Source: Psettodes erumei (Eukaryota; Chordata; Actinopteri; Pleuronectiformes; Psettodidae). From it: 64,000 nucleotides of DNA. The position numbers and the translations under genes are program-made. Under the pieces are notes generated by a model. It searched no databases. It was not told where the DNA came from and saw only the letters and a list, made by a program, of their open reading frames with translations. Positions 26,101 through 38,360 of this stretch are shown here, piece after piece; position 1 is the first letter of the stretch, and each line of letters begins with the position of its first letter. The stretch spans positions 1,364,001-1,428,000 of the forward strand of contig JAFBJZ010000411.1 in assembly GCA_016785225.1 (NCBI GenBank). Direction: 5' to 3'.

Positions 26101-27674
26101 GTATCGTTATGATCTGTAGGTGATTAGATAAACACTTTGATATGGTACCTTACAATAAAAATACGGCTGATCAGGGGTCGTGGGGGAGGGGGGGGGCAGT
26201 TCAAATCTTAAAGTTTAACACTGTAAATCTTATACTTTAAAAAAAAAAAACACCCTGCATATTGTCAAATCAGGTCAAAGCAGGTCTAATACTGATCGCG
26301 GTACACCAGCCTTTACAGAAAGAGAAAGCAACTCATTCTGAAACAAAGGGAAACTGAATATTAGTGATTGCATGCTGGTTCTGCTGTACACACGGAACTC
26401 AGTACAGTTCATTTGTGAAGTATATGCAGTGCATCATGAAGCCACTTCATTATAATCCATGCCGTTTTCTTTCTGCCTTTTGGACACAGGGGCACCCGAT
26501 ATAGGCAAATGCTTTGCTTTGCATTAAATCACCTTAACAAAACATGTGCGCCACAGCAACAGTCTCTCTCGGCATTTGAATAAAAATGCACCTTGATGCT
26601 GAAAGAACAAGAGCGAAAAGAAAAAACAAAAAAGGAGAAGGTCTGAAATGTAAGCTTGTCTCTCCTTGATATCCCTGCCAATTTATTCCGCCTGTCTGTC
26701 AGCACTGCCATCCATCTGTAACATGAAGACAATGATGAAGCTGTCTCTCATTTGGCAGCTGTGGCCTCATGTCAGGAGCAAACCAACTCCTTTGCATGCA
26801 ATGCAGACGTCCCAGCACTACAGGCTGGGCGTCATATTAAGCAGGTAGCGTTGGTTGCAGACTATCAGTAATGGACCCATGAAGCTAACCGTAGTCGGAA
26901 GGGGAGGGGTGAGCATGAATTATTCCAACTGTGCTTCTGAACAGCACTGGCATCTGCATACAACAGTGTAACCTCACCAACTGCGAGCAACTGCCAAGAC
27001 AGGTAGGCAGGAATGCAAGAGTGCAGGACTGAAAAAATGCCCCGAAACCACTGACTGTGCCAAAGACAAGGCACAGACTCCTGAGACCAAAAAGAACAAA
27101 AGGACATCAGGGTGACACATCTTGTGCACTTAAAAACAAACTGTGAGCATTTGGAAAGCGGTCAAAAGAGCGGCAATTCATCACATCTAACGTTGAATAC
27201 ACCTGGAGGAGGGGAAAAAAGTGCACACCTTCTGTAGCAATGCCTCTGTGAACAACCTTGACATCTGTTTGTGCCCAGCGTCAATTAGACTGCAAAAGTA
27301 GAAACAGGATATATTCTCAGGTGACATCTACCAGTGGACGGTGTTACCTTTTGTTAAACTGTATTTATTCAGAGAAGGTTTGCTGTCTCTGCACCACCCT
27401 GCTTCAACATTTACACAGTTAAACACACTTCTCCGTACACCCCTTCTTTTCTATTGTTGTCCTGATATTTAATTTATATTCAACACTTGTACAACATGCA
27501 TCAATTAAACCACAACTGTGCACTGCTAAACCAATAAACAGCTGGGCGCCCGGGCCTTGTTCAAGGGCACCTTCACGCCGTTTCACAGACAGAGGAGAGA
27601 GATTTACACTTTCCTGTCTCCTGTTATGATTTTCCTGGTCGAGTTGAGGATTCCAATCATAACCCCACTTCTTA
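23153..27674. other. intergenic desert
   Basis: Unique AT-rich DNA apart from the hAT-like scrap at 24255. There is a G-run at 26186-26196 and an A-run at 26240-26251. No gene seen. Confidence 0.7.
24255..24312. repeat. short fragment of the same hAT-like family
   Basis: ACTGCAGTAAAAGTACCACAATA and GTAAAGTGCTGCATTACTCAAG resemble the sub-terminal part of the element at 22660-23152. Confidence 0.55.
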
Positions 27675-27885
27675 ACCCCTTTTTTTTTTTTTTTTTTTTT
27701 TACAATTGTTGTACAATTGACTTCTTGTTTCTCCTGTCAGCAATGCTGACAACTCTGTAAATTATGCTCACTTTGTCTTTCTTTCTTTTGTTTCTTTTCA
27801 CCTTTCCTCTGCTGCTGTAACATGTAAATTTCCCCGTTGTGGGATTAATAAAGTGAATCTAATCTAATCTAATCTAATCTATAGT
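27675..27885 (+). mobile_element. LINE 3' tail with (AATCT)n
   Basis: A T-run (27680-27701) is followed by pyrimidine-rich DNA, then AATTTCCCCGTTGTGGGATTAATAAAG and five AATCT-type units at 27857-27882. TTCCCC.GTGGGA.AATAAAG with a short tandem tail is the usual 3' end of L2/CR1-type LINEs in fish. No reverse transcriptase is present. Confidence 0.7.
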
Positions 27886-29174
27886 CCGTCAACTGACCGG
27901 CTGAAACCAGGCAAACATATTGAGATGACACCTCGTTTGATCTGCCCCACTGAGGCTTCGCCGAGAGGCTTGCAGATGCACATCTTCACCTATGACACTT
28001 GAACGTTGGAAGCGATGATGGATGGACTCAACTCGATGGACACAAGCTCTAAAGCTATTGTGGAGACACTTTAATCAAAAGGAGGGGGTAGCTGACTGGA
28101 CGATGGAAGAAGACACCAGGAAGGATAAGGGGGCTATCCTCCACAAACTCCAGTGGAGCTGAAATACTCTCCAGTGTACAGTTCAAAGGACACAGATCCT
28201 TCAAAGACACCCGCAGACATGAAGACCAACAAATATTAGAGAAAATATGTGTCATGCACACATACACATCCATGCATAGACACAGCGACACACACACATT
28301 CACAAGTAATTCTTGTGCACTGACATAATAATCTTCTTGACTGACGTGGGAAGCCCTCAAAAGAGCACTGTGATCGACTGTCCAAGGTTTCCACTACTCC
28401 TCATGACAGCACCAGCCTGAGATCTGAACTTAACCACAAAGAGATTTGTGGTAAGTGGAGTATGACTATTCTCGGGGTACAAATTTGTGTTTGGTTGACA
28501 TTAGAAACAGTATTAGAGGCACCCTGGACTGAGGGCTAAGGAGAGGAAGGAGCAACATCCTCTATGAGTCTTTGTAAAAGACAGAGGCTCATTTTGGGGT
28601 CAAGTGATAAGTGATGGTGTTCAGGCTAAAGACACCAAGAATGCAACGTTATGGCATTCATACCAACCGTCTATTTCAGGAGACCCTGATGTGGCTGCTA
28701 ACTTCTTTCACCCACACATGCACGATTGGCATTAAAAGACTTGACTTGTTCTTGGACCCAACTGCTCAAAATCTGTTATTGGATCTTTTCAAGGTGTTTG
28801 AGGTGCTAAGAAAGATGTTACATTGTTTTACAGCCATTCGTTTGCCAAATGCTTGTGTATTTTGGAAGCAGAGAAGGTGGATGTTATGCGCAATGAACTA
28901 CCGTTGGGCACTGGTGCAGGATGAAAACTCCATTTGGTGAAAAAGGAGAGGTCATCAGCACAATTTAATTTGTAATCTTAGAAAAACATTATTAAAAAAA
29001 TGAAGGCTTCACCCACAATTGGGAGATTAAACACCCATTATCCCCAAACAATTTACAGTAAGCACAAAATATACATAATGGTTGTGGGAATGAATGCAAA
29101 CCCTAACCCTGGAGACTATCTAAAGGAGCATATGAATGCTCATGGATTTTGAATGAGAGGATCACAAATCAGTA

Positions 29175-29220
29175 CAGCTGTAAAGTTTGGGTGTCCACAT
29201 ACGTTTGGTCATGTAGTGTA
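29175..29220. repeat. orphan DNA-transposon terminus
   Basis: GTTTGGGTGTCCACATACGT followed by TTGGTCATGTAGTGTA is the known type of terminal inverted repeat of fish Tc1/mariner-like elements. The matching other end was not seen nearby. Confidence 0.6.
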
Positions 29221-29373
29221 GATAGACAAACAGACCACTGACAAGGTCACATGTGAAAAAGTGGGGCAGCAACACAAAGGAGACCGAAAGAGACAGAAGA
29301 AGCTGATTTATTGACAACAATGTGGTGACATGATGGATCTGAACATCAAGGGTACGTCCCCCCTAGAGCAGGC

Positions 29374-29760
29374 GTGATGGAGAGAGCAAAACAGAGATGT
29401 GAAGAGAAGAACGAGAGGGGAAAGAGGAGAGATGAGCAGACAGGGAAATCAGAGCAAATATTTGAGAATGAGAGAAACTGGAAAACACCCAGCAAGACTA
29501 AGATGGGACAAAATCAAAATAGATGGTCCATAGATGAGATGATGAGTAAACAAAAGAGAGAAAAAAGTCAAAAGGAAGAGAATAAAATAAGCCTTACAGA
29601 GAGAGAGACAACTAAGAAAAAAAGAGAGGAAAGGAAAGGGAAGGAAAAGAAAGATAGCAAAGGAGACAGAAGGAAGGCAAAGTAGCACCGACACAGATAG
29701 TCGAGGGAGGGGGAGATAAAGAACGAGGGAGAGGGGAGGGGGACAAAGAAGGAGAAACAG
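29374..29760 (+). repeat. polypurine low-complexity tract
   Basis: The + strand is strongly enriched in A/G for about 390 bp. It creates spurious Lys/Glu-rich frames on + and Leu/Phe/Ser-rich frames on -. There is no sign of a protein domain. Confidence 0.8.
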
Positions 29761-29875
29761 CTTTCCTAAGCCAGCCAGGAGGAGAGTGCCAGCTGTGTTT
29801 ATCTGACCTTTGACCTCAAGGCCACTCCAATCTCTACAAGACCTCAGTTTGACTAGCAGGCAGGCACGCTTGCTC

Positions 29876-29897
29876 ACACACACACACACACACACAC
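29876..29897. repeat. (CA)n microsatellite
   Basis: CACACA array of about 11 units. Confidence 0.93.
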
Positions 29898-31108
29898 GTT
29901 CCTCATGACAGCAACAGTGGATTACTGAAGGACTACTTTACCTGATTAAAATAGAGCAAAGGTTAGACCCACTGACCAGGCAGGAAACACAGGCGTTTGT
30001 CTGAGTGGAAAACGCACCTGGAGAAAAACTAAACTATCCTCTAAAAGTACAGGAAGGCTGTCTGTTTTTATTGTTTTGTTTTTTCGGCCAGTCATTTAAA
30101 CTCAACACTTTCCCTAATTTTTAGACAGTAGTATAGTCCAGAGCCAAAAGAGACATTACCTAATAGTTTCTTTTCCACAGGTTGAGTGGCATTGAGTTTG
30201 TAACGAGCTTGCGAAAGCATATTATATGTCAAACACTTCAAATACAGTCTAAGAGACAGCCCCACTGGATAGGTCAACAAAACATTGGATTTCAACAATG
30301 GAGACTATTTCTGTTTTCAAACCAAGTACTACCAAGTGACCAAAACAATGATCTTCCTCTGTAACAAACTTGTTTTTTGTGCCTAAACCTGACTGAAACT
30401 TGACTTTAGTGATTTATGCTTCAACAGTGAGTTTTAACGGCATAGCTCCTGCTGCCGGTTGGGGGCGCTAATTCAGCAAACACTGTGACGGGATATATCG
30501 AAGTGTAGGGATAAATAATCTATATGGTCATTGAGGCTGGAGGACTTGTTCACAAATAAAATCAAATTATGTGGTCAAATATTGAGGTTTTGATTGGGTG
30601 AACAATGGTTCAATATAATGAGTTTCACACTCCTGTAATTTTGCATATTTTCCTTGGTCTGTTTAAAATTCAAAGAATAAAACAAGTGTAAGAAACCAAA
30701 AAAAAGGTGAAGTCTTTCTGCTTTTTCTGCCAGAGAAGGAGAGCTGCACCCTAATCCTGCTGCCGTGGCCTCTGGCAATCAGGCTCCTCTCACAGGCCAG
30801 ACACACACACATACACACTTAAACACACTTACACACAATGTGTAGGCCAGATCAAAGCCTGACAGCCTCCGCAGACCCCCACTACAGCCTGAAAGATGTC
30901 TACGGGCCTCCATACCTCGCCATGCCCTTGTCCCTTTTCTCGCCCCGTCCTTCGCCGTCTACCTCATTCTTTGCCTTCTCACCCTTGTATCTCCTCTGCC
31001 CCCCCACCCACCCCCCTTTTCAGCTACGTAGCTCTCTCTTTCTGTTCCTGTGAAATATGTCCAGCTGGATTTAGCTTCTACCTCCTCAGCACTCAGCTCA
31101 CTAACCTG

Positions 31109-31131
31109 GGAGAGAGAGAGAGAGAGAGAGG
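31109..31131. repeat. (GA)n microsatellite
   Basis: GA array of about 11 units. Confidence 0.93.
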
Positions 31132-32039
31132 GGAGCAGCTGGTTTTACACAACAAAAGGAAACGATGGATGGATATTGGGGAAGATGTGTGTGGGTGGGT
31201 GGGGGGCAGGAGATGGAGAAATATGGGAGAAGGTGACAGAGTAAGAAGAGTGGAAAAGCAGGACAAGTGGGCAGACAAGGGAAAAGTAGCAGGAGACATA
31301 CAGAAGTGGTTTTGCTGACGTGGGATGGTTTGAAGGTTAGATTTCAGCCCAACACCCAGAGCCTATATCGGACAAATTGTCGCCTCACAAAACCCGCTGT
31401 CAGTGCCAACACAAGAAGTGGTGTGTCCTCCATGTAGTGAGGCAAAAAGGAAAGGTGTGGAAGTCAGTGGACAGGCGACAGGCAAATGGTGCATTTGAGT
31501 TTGTGTCCTGTGTTGCAGACCTGCAATTAAGGTTTGCCTTCTTATTAAGCGACCACAGCTTTTCCCTTACCTTAACCACACTGTAGTTGTTATATACAGA
31601 TATTGTAGAAAGTGAGAATGTGACAAACATTGGCAACACATGTTTTAAAAAAAAGTTTTTCTCTTTAAATGTTTAGAGAAATCATCCAAAACCAATTGTC
31701 TTGACTGGTGATAGGATTGCAAATACAGGTAAAAACTAAATCAGCCTCAAGGGAATAGTTTAATTTTCCCCCAAATACACCACCAGCTGTTTGCAAATAC
31801 CTCTGATATTGATTGAACTATATGTTACACCAAGCCTACTATCTTTCCCCAATCTAATTTTCATTCAGCTGCCTCAATTTCAGGGTCCTGATGAGGTGCA
31901 AGGTGGTTACAGAGAGTTACTTCTGCAGGGACGCAACTGAGCCTTCGTAACATCTGTACAAAATTAAGATGTGTAAAATATGTCTGTTATCAATGTGAAA
32001 GACCTGTAACTGATTTCTCTGGCTGAACAATGCGGCTGC

Positions 32040-32125
32040 ACAAAGAACAGGAGTCTTGGGTTCACATCCTCAGTCCCGCATGTGGTTAGGTTTAGGCAAC
32101 AATAGCACTTTGGTTAAGGCTCGCG
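32040..32125 (+). repeat. SINE-like or dispersed repeat with B-box-like core
   Basis: GGGTTCACATCC (32058-32069) resembles a pol III B box (GGTTCGANTCC). It is followed by GTGGTTAGGTTTAGGCAAC and AATAGCACTTTGGTTAAG. The latter 38 bp recur at 7048-7086. No clear A box is seen. Confidence 0.5.
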
Positions 32126-34044
32126 AAAGATTGAGGTTTCTATTACATGTTACTGAACACATCACGTTTTGTCCTTTAAGTCACTGCATGTTTTTGCTGT
32201 ATTAAATTCTTACATGCTGTGGGTGTTTAACCCTCGCAGTTCAAAGTTTTGTTTTTGCTGCACCTCCTGTACCCGTGGCTGTTTTCCCTGCCACGCAGGA
32301 ATTAACGTGTTTCACAATTTGCTTGCAGTTTGTCATTGCAGCGCTTCCAAAAGGCCGAGAGAGAAACGGAAAATATTCATTAGAGCTCCTGATGCGCAGA
32401 ATTTAAACACACCAAACACACACACAGCACGAGATGAAGATAAGTGGCTGAGAGATGCAGATAGGACTAAGCAATGGGTTTTAGGCTCAGTTCTCTTCCT
32501 CAGACGGCAGAGCGAGCAGTTTGTTTAGATTAAACACAAGAAGAACTACATTGTTAGCCTTGCCAACATCAGCCATGATGGCGGTGGAGAAAAGAGCGCC
32601 ACCTCCAATCAACATACAGTAAATGACAACAAAAGAGACACTGCAGCATCGCCCACGCACTCCTGAAGGGAAGAAAAGGCAGAGATCTGTGGGATTACCA
32701 CATTAAACTCACCCTCACTCACCACAGATGAGAACACTCACTAAGCATTTGGAGTCTACAGGCATCCTCCACATCATTTAATCACACCTATACTTAACAT
32801 ATTAATTTGGCATTTGAGGATTAGTTGAGTAAATTACAGTGGCGACTGTTGATTTCTATGATAGATAGAGGGCTTTGGGTTTTAGCACACCCGTCCTGAG
32901 AATGAGTCACAGCATTATACTTCTCAGACTGAGACAAACAGAGATTACTGGGCTTACCTCCTGCCACACAGGTAGACACTCATGTGTCAAACACACATTG
33001 ACGGCATACAAGGACACACATACACACATGCACGCACAAACCAGCAGACATCAGCTAAAGCTTTAAGATACACACAATTAAACACAAGCACAAAGGGCAT
33101 AAAAATGAATCCAGTTCTGTTGCAATCGCTTTGAACTGCTGCTCACTTCTGGCATCGCACTAAAGGCAAAAACAACAAGGTAACTGCAGGTCTAGTGTTT
33201 TAGTGATGAGAATTTAAGGGCCAGTTCAGGCTTTGTATCACTTACAATGACACATCTGTGAAGAACTGAGCTTTGTTCTCGTGAAAAATGCACCACCAAA
33301 ATGCCTTACTATTGTCTTGAGACTCAAAATTGACTAATATGTAAACCTGTAATTTTTTTGCTTTCTGCATTTATTTACTTTTTTTATTTCTGAGTATATT
33401 TTAATGTGGTGTGTTTTATGTCATTCTCTTTTTTTCCTTGTCAGTTGTTGTTCAATTCTGTCCTCTTTGTTGAATCATTTTTTTGCCCGTTGCCTGAAAA
33501 AAGTCAGATAAATGATGAATGATCTCCTCCCCATTAAACTCCCCATTGCTCAACATGTGAGCAAAGTGCTGTCCTGCAGTGAAGAGGAAAAAAACAACAA
33601 TTTTGTTTTAAAGTTAACCTTTTTTTTTTTTTCACCGACAGAGTTATGGGTGTTAGCTTCATAAACCTGCCCATAAAAGCTGATAACGTATTACGATGCA
33701 CATTTAGTTCCTTCCTTCATTGTTGATTAACGTCTTGTAAGTTAATTCTTTGTCTGTAACTGTATCCCAGAGTTTCTCCTGTTACTGGACAGGTGGGGTC
33801 ACCCTGCCTTACTGACTGGACTTTTATTCATCTGGGCTGAAACAGTTTTAAAGAGATTTGCTGTCCTGAAATGATCTCAGTGTTGTTTCAGTGCCTGAAC
33901 AACCATTTCAATCTGCAGGAAACAATGACTCCTCGTACAATGACTGACATGAAAATTGTTCAAATTAAAAGGCACTGATAAATGGTACAAAACACTGTCA
34001 GAGGCCTGTCTTTAAAAATGAGGAATAATTAATATATGTGATTA

Positions 34045-34110
34045 AATAACATTTTATCTAATTCAATTCTGCTTTATTGTCATTATACCTGCGCACAAAA
34101 ACATTGCCTT
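34045..34110 (-). mobile_element. possible LINE 3' tail, minus strand
   Basis: Read on the minus strand, ATAATGACAATAAAGCAG followed by AATTGAATTAG has the usual tail pattern. It points away from the tail at 34560-34640. Confidence 0.4.
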
Positions 34111-34559
34111 TTTCCAAGATATCGTGCTACCTGCTAAAACTAAAATGTACAATGAGCAACTGAAAAGCTTGTGTTTCAAATTAGGCAAGTGAACATTGCT
34201 TTATGCACTGTAAACACACTTTACAAGTAAACAGTGATAGAGGTAAATTATTAGAATTAAAAAATTAACTCAAATTTCTGTCGAGAAATACGATTCTCAA
34301 CTCAAAGTCCAACCTAATTGTGGTTTCCAAAGATTTCAACTGCATCTTGTGGCTCTCTCTATTCACCATGAGGATGGTGTAGTTTGTCATCATGTGACCC
34401 AAATATGCAGCTTCAGCCATGTGACAACAGGTGGTTGTACACAGAGGGGGGAGATGGTAATCTCTGTCTGTCTATGGCATCAAATGTGGATGGCCTCCTT
34501 GATCTTTTTCCAGCCTGAGACTGATTTTGGTCAAACAGCTATGGTCATCTGGCATGCAT

Positions 34560-34640
34560 GTCCTCAGTGTGTTAAGTGCATTGAGATAATGTATAGTGCA
34601 AATTGGCGCTACACAAATAAAACTGGATTGGACTGGATGA
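34560..34640 (+). mobile_element. non-LTR retrotransposon 3' tail
   Basis: GTTAAGTGCATTGAGATAATG, GGCGCTACACAAATAAAACTG and GATTGGACTGG form the characteristic tail of fish LINEs that end in ATAAA(A)TTGAATTG-type repeats. Only the tail is present. Confidence 0.65.
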
Positions 34641-34714
34641 CACTCCATATTGCGGCTAGAATAAGTCACTGGGGAAACTCCATAGGAAGTGTGTTTGTTG
34701 GAATACTCAAATTG

Positions 34715-35145
34715 CAACACACACATACCCCAACATATATAGACAGAAACAAAAGAGCAAACACACACACACACGCACACACACCCTTTTACACATACAC
34801 ACAAAACACACACCCCTAACCCCAAACCCAATTCCACAGCCGTCTACTGCATGCATTGTCTGCTGCTCCCAAAAACGAATTAGTCACACATATTTGCATT
34901 CGTACACAAAAACCCGCCCAGCAACAAACACAACAGGCACTCAAGGTCATACATGCATTTGCGCGCACACACGTATACATGCATGTATGAACCCACTCAC
35001 ATTACACGCATGGGCGCAACTACACATACAGGAACACGTGAGGAGGTTTAAGCGAACACACGTGACGACAAACACGCCAACATGAGCAATCTCTTCTGCA
35101 ACACGAACACACACGCAAAGACACACACAGACAGACACAGACTAC
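34715..35145. repeat. CA-rich cryptic simple sequence
   Basis: Many short CACACA and ACACGC/ATACAC runs with a pure run at 34762-34781. It produces spurious frames rich in His/Thr or Val/Cys. Confidence 0.85.
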
Positions 35146-35510
35146 ACTGGTGGTCCTGCTTGGAGAAGAGCTAAAGCTCCGTTTCTTTTGTCTCTCGTGG
35201 GAGGCCCAGACAAAAGCAACAACCTGACAGGTAAACAAGCCGTCATGTTTGGGCAGACCAACCTGAAAAAGGCTCTCACCCTTCTCAGCCTAACCTGACA
35301 CACCCCCTCCTCCCGCCTCTCTCCCATCGTCACCGGCTCCAGTCTGCGGCTTTTTCCTCTCCGACATTCCGACCTGCGTGTCCTAGTCTCTGTACCTGCC
35401 CCAATCTCAGCCCTCATCCATCCAACAGTTAACCTTACTCTTATTTGCAAACATGGACAGAAAAGCTAACACACAAAATCAGAGTTGGGGTGCAAATTAG
35501 AGGCATGACT

Positions 35511-35520
35511 GGGGGGGGGG
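35511..35520. repeat. poly(G)10
   Basis: Ten G. Confidence 0.9.
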
Positions 35521-36106
35521 CATAACGTAACCTGTGGCAGCCATATTGGGAGTCCAGAGCAACAAATGACTCCATTTATGGACTTACAGTATGTAAACAA
35601 TTCAACATGCATGCTCTTTCTGACTTATAGCTGGTTACTAGCTTGTAAAAATGTGACTGATTACTCCAATATTACTACATTATTACATGTATTATAAAAA
35701 GTATGAGTGAGTTTGTCTTTTGAATCTGACTGGCATGTGAAGATCATGCAGCAGCTATGATATTTTATGACATGATGTAATGTAAATGGAGGTTCTCATT
35801 ATTAGCATTCCACTTATTTGGAAACAAAACGCTGTGGGAACGCACCTGAACCAGAAGTAACGTTTCCAATGCTGAAGGACGTAACATGTTATAACTTATA
35901 GGAATGATGGCCAAAACTATGACAAATAACATCCAGGCTGCACATGATTTACAGTTAAATGAAGTGATTCTTCTATGTTTTGAAATAAAAACAAGGCTGA
36001 GGACAAGATCGTTTGTGTCAGTGGGACCAGAATGGGAATTTAAACATGCTGCTGCAAAAAATGAACTTGCAAAGTAAATCAAACTTTCCCATAGTTAGCA
36101 CTTGAA

Positions 36107-36139
36107 TGTGGTATACATCAAGGCTCAATTTTAGGTCCT
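36107..36139 (+). pseudogene. fossil of LINE reverse transcriptase (QGSILGP motif)
   Basis: Eleven codons read CGIHQGSILGP, matching the C/YGVPQGSILGP motif of L2/CR1/Rex-type reverse transcriptases. The frame is lost soon after. Underlying DNA (AAGGCTCAATTTTAGGTCCT) is also typical of fish elements. The match is short. Confidence 0.45.
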
Positions 36140-38342
36140 CAAGGATTCCAAAGGCAGTAATGATGCAATACCGCTGCCTCTAGAACCATGTCATCCATCA
36201 CTCAGTACGTGTTACTCACTGAATAAGTAAATACGTTACTTTCATTACTCAGCCCAGCACTGTCAAAGGTCCTTAAACAACAACCAAATCCTCTACAACC
36301 TCAATTGCTAAAAAACATAGTCTATGTGGTTTAACAAGCTGCAAGCCTACTGTTTAGAGGTATTTACTGACTACCAATGGCTACTATATTTCCCAGTGGC
36401 TACCTCAGAACATGTAAAAAAAAATTACACTCCTACTGAAGAGAGATCAAAGTGACAGGAAACCTCCATCAAACTGTCTTTCTAAAACAGCAAACAGGTG
36501 AGCATTACTGGGATGATAATATTAGTCAACACTATGAATTGCTATAAAAAGTAATCACATTGAATTGCTAAGTAATGACCTACACTGCCCACCAGGAAAT
36601 AAAGTTGTGTTTCAAAAGACAGAACAAGGGGCAAAATGTGTGTTTTTCTGGCTAGCCTGATTTGCTGATATTTTTCCAAGACATCTTACAAAGTGACTTG
36701 AACTTCAGTCATGAATGTCAATAAATATCATGGATGACTTAGCACCCCTTTTGAAATCAGGGTGTATTTGTTATATCTGGAGCTCTTTTGCACTATAATG
36801 CACCACCACACCACAACGTATTAAAATGTTATTTTAGAGGCTTTTTCAACCCAAGAATAACATTTCCACTGCAATGCTGAATATGTGGAATTCGCAAGTC
36901 CAAAAAGAGCAGTATCATATATTCATATTGGTCAATTCTTTTCTATTTTTATTACAGGAGATCTTAAAATAGGCAAGCCCTGCATGTCTGCCAGTTGTGA
37001 AATGTATCACGCATATTAACAAGTGTTGGTGAAACCAAAATTGTCAGGACTTTCAGCCAGTGACATTTGGTTTGATGTGTGTTATCATTACCCTGGGCGC
37101 ACAGACATGCATGCACATGCACGCACACACAAACTGATGGAGTGAATCGCTGCCAGCTTCAGGCTTTCCAAACAATTCAAAACATTTGGGAATAAAGTCT
37201 TGCAGCGTAAGACAAGAGTCTAACAAAAGCCACCCACACCTGCTTTATCACTGGAATGTATTTCTAGTGTTTTCCATCCAACTAAACATTGAGAATCAGC
37301 TTGTTCATTCTGCACGGCAGATGTCAGATGGTGGAAGATCATGACCACAGGGACAGAGAGGGAGGAAGCGAGAGACAGGGCCAAAAAAGAAAAAAAGGCT
37401 ACCTGAATTCAATGCACTCTCATTCTTATTAACAGGAATATTGGTTGCCAGATTTTTATGCAAAGTCCAGCTCTGTAAGGGGCGTACTAATTAGGGCCCT
37501 TGTTTGTGTGGAGTAAGCAAGGTGACATTATTATAAAGCAACAATTATAACAAAGTCAGACTCTGTTACAGGAGCCAGCTCATGATTTCCATTTCCCTAC
37601 TGAAAGGTATTGTTTGTTTATTTTAACCATGACCACATACCCACTTCAAGATTACTGTAACCATGATGAAAATGTTCGCGAAATGCAACGTTTAAAAAAT
37701 AATCAACCAAAGGCACCTCCCCAAACCATACCAAGCTTTTTGTGTCTTAAACAAACCAAACTAACCATGCCAAATAAAAGACATCATAAAGTAGATTTAT
37801 ATTTCCAGTGGTGATTTGAAATGGTTTTATTCTGTTGATAGGAGTGTGTCATTTTGAGGGCATGGACAAGCTATTGCCATTTAAGAACCAAGTCAGAAAA
37901 ATAATGGGCCAAACCATAATGTGATTGAAGGATTATAAGTACAAATTTCAAGCTGATTCTGTTTTGCACATGGAAACAGATTAAGTTTTTATTAAAATGG
38001 TGGAATAACACGCCTACCTTTTCATTATTTTTATGGCAATAGAATAATAGTACAGTGGAGTATAAAACCTTTCTCAAAGAAACTTAAGATAAAAGTGGTA
38101 AAAGTGGCAAGAGCCACAAAAGCAGAAATCAGTGCTTTTCTGTAAATGTAAAAACAATATTGGATTGTGCTTGGTGATGATCACCCGAGAGAGGTCATAT
38201 GTTGTGGGTTTTTTTGTTTTTTTATGGAAAACTACATCGTCAGATGACAGACAAAGACAAAGGAGTCCACGTGAAGCTGTTTGCGTGTACGACTGTGGGA
38301 AAACACTCTTTTCTGACTGAGGATAACCAGAGTCCCAGCAGT

Positions 38343-38360
38343 TCCTCCTCCTCCTCCTCC
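38343..38360. repeat. (TCC)n short array
   Basis: Five to six TCC units, followed at 38401 by a short TG run. Confidence 0.9.

Larger units (their letters stand above)
27886..32039. other. intergenic desert
   Basis: A 109-codon frame at 28611-28940 is not recognised and is unlikely to be real. Beyond it are the orphan transposon end, the polypurine tract and CA/GA arrays. No gene seen. Confidence 0.65.

Noticed and set aside
29449..29895. 148-codon minus-strand frame rich in Leu/Phe/Ser
   Set aside because: It is the complement of a polypurine tract plus a CA repeat.
34349..34819. 156-codon + frame
   Set aside because: It runs through a LINE tail and CA-repeat sequence and ends in Thr/His repeats.
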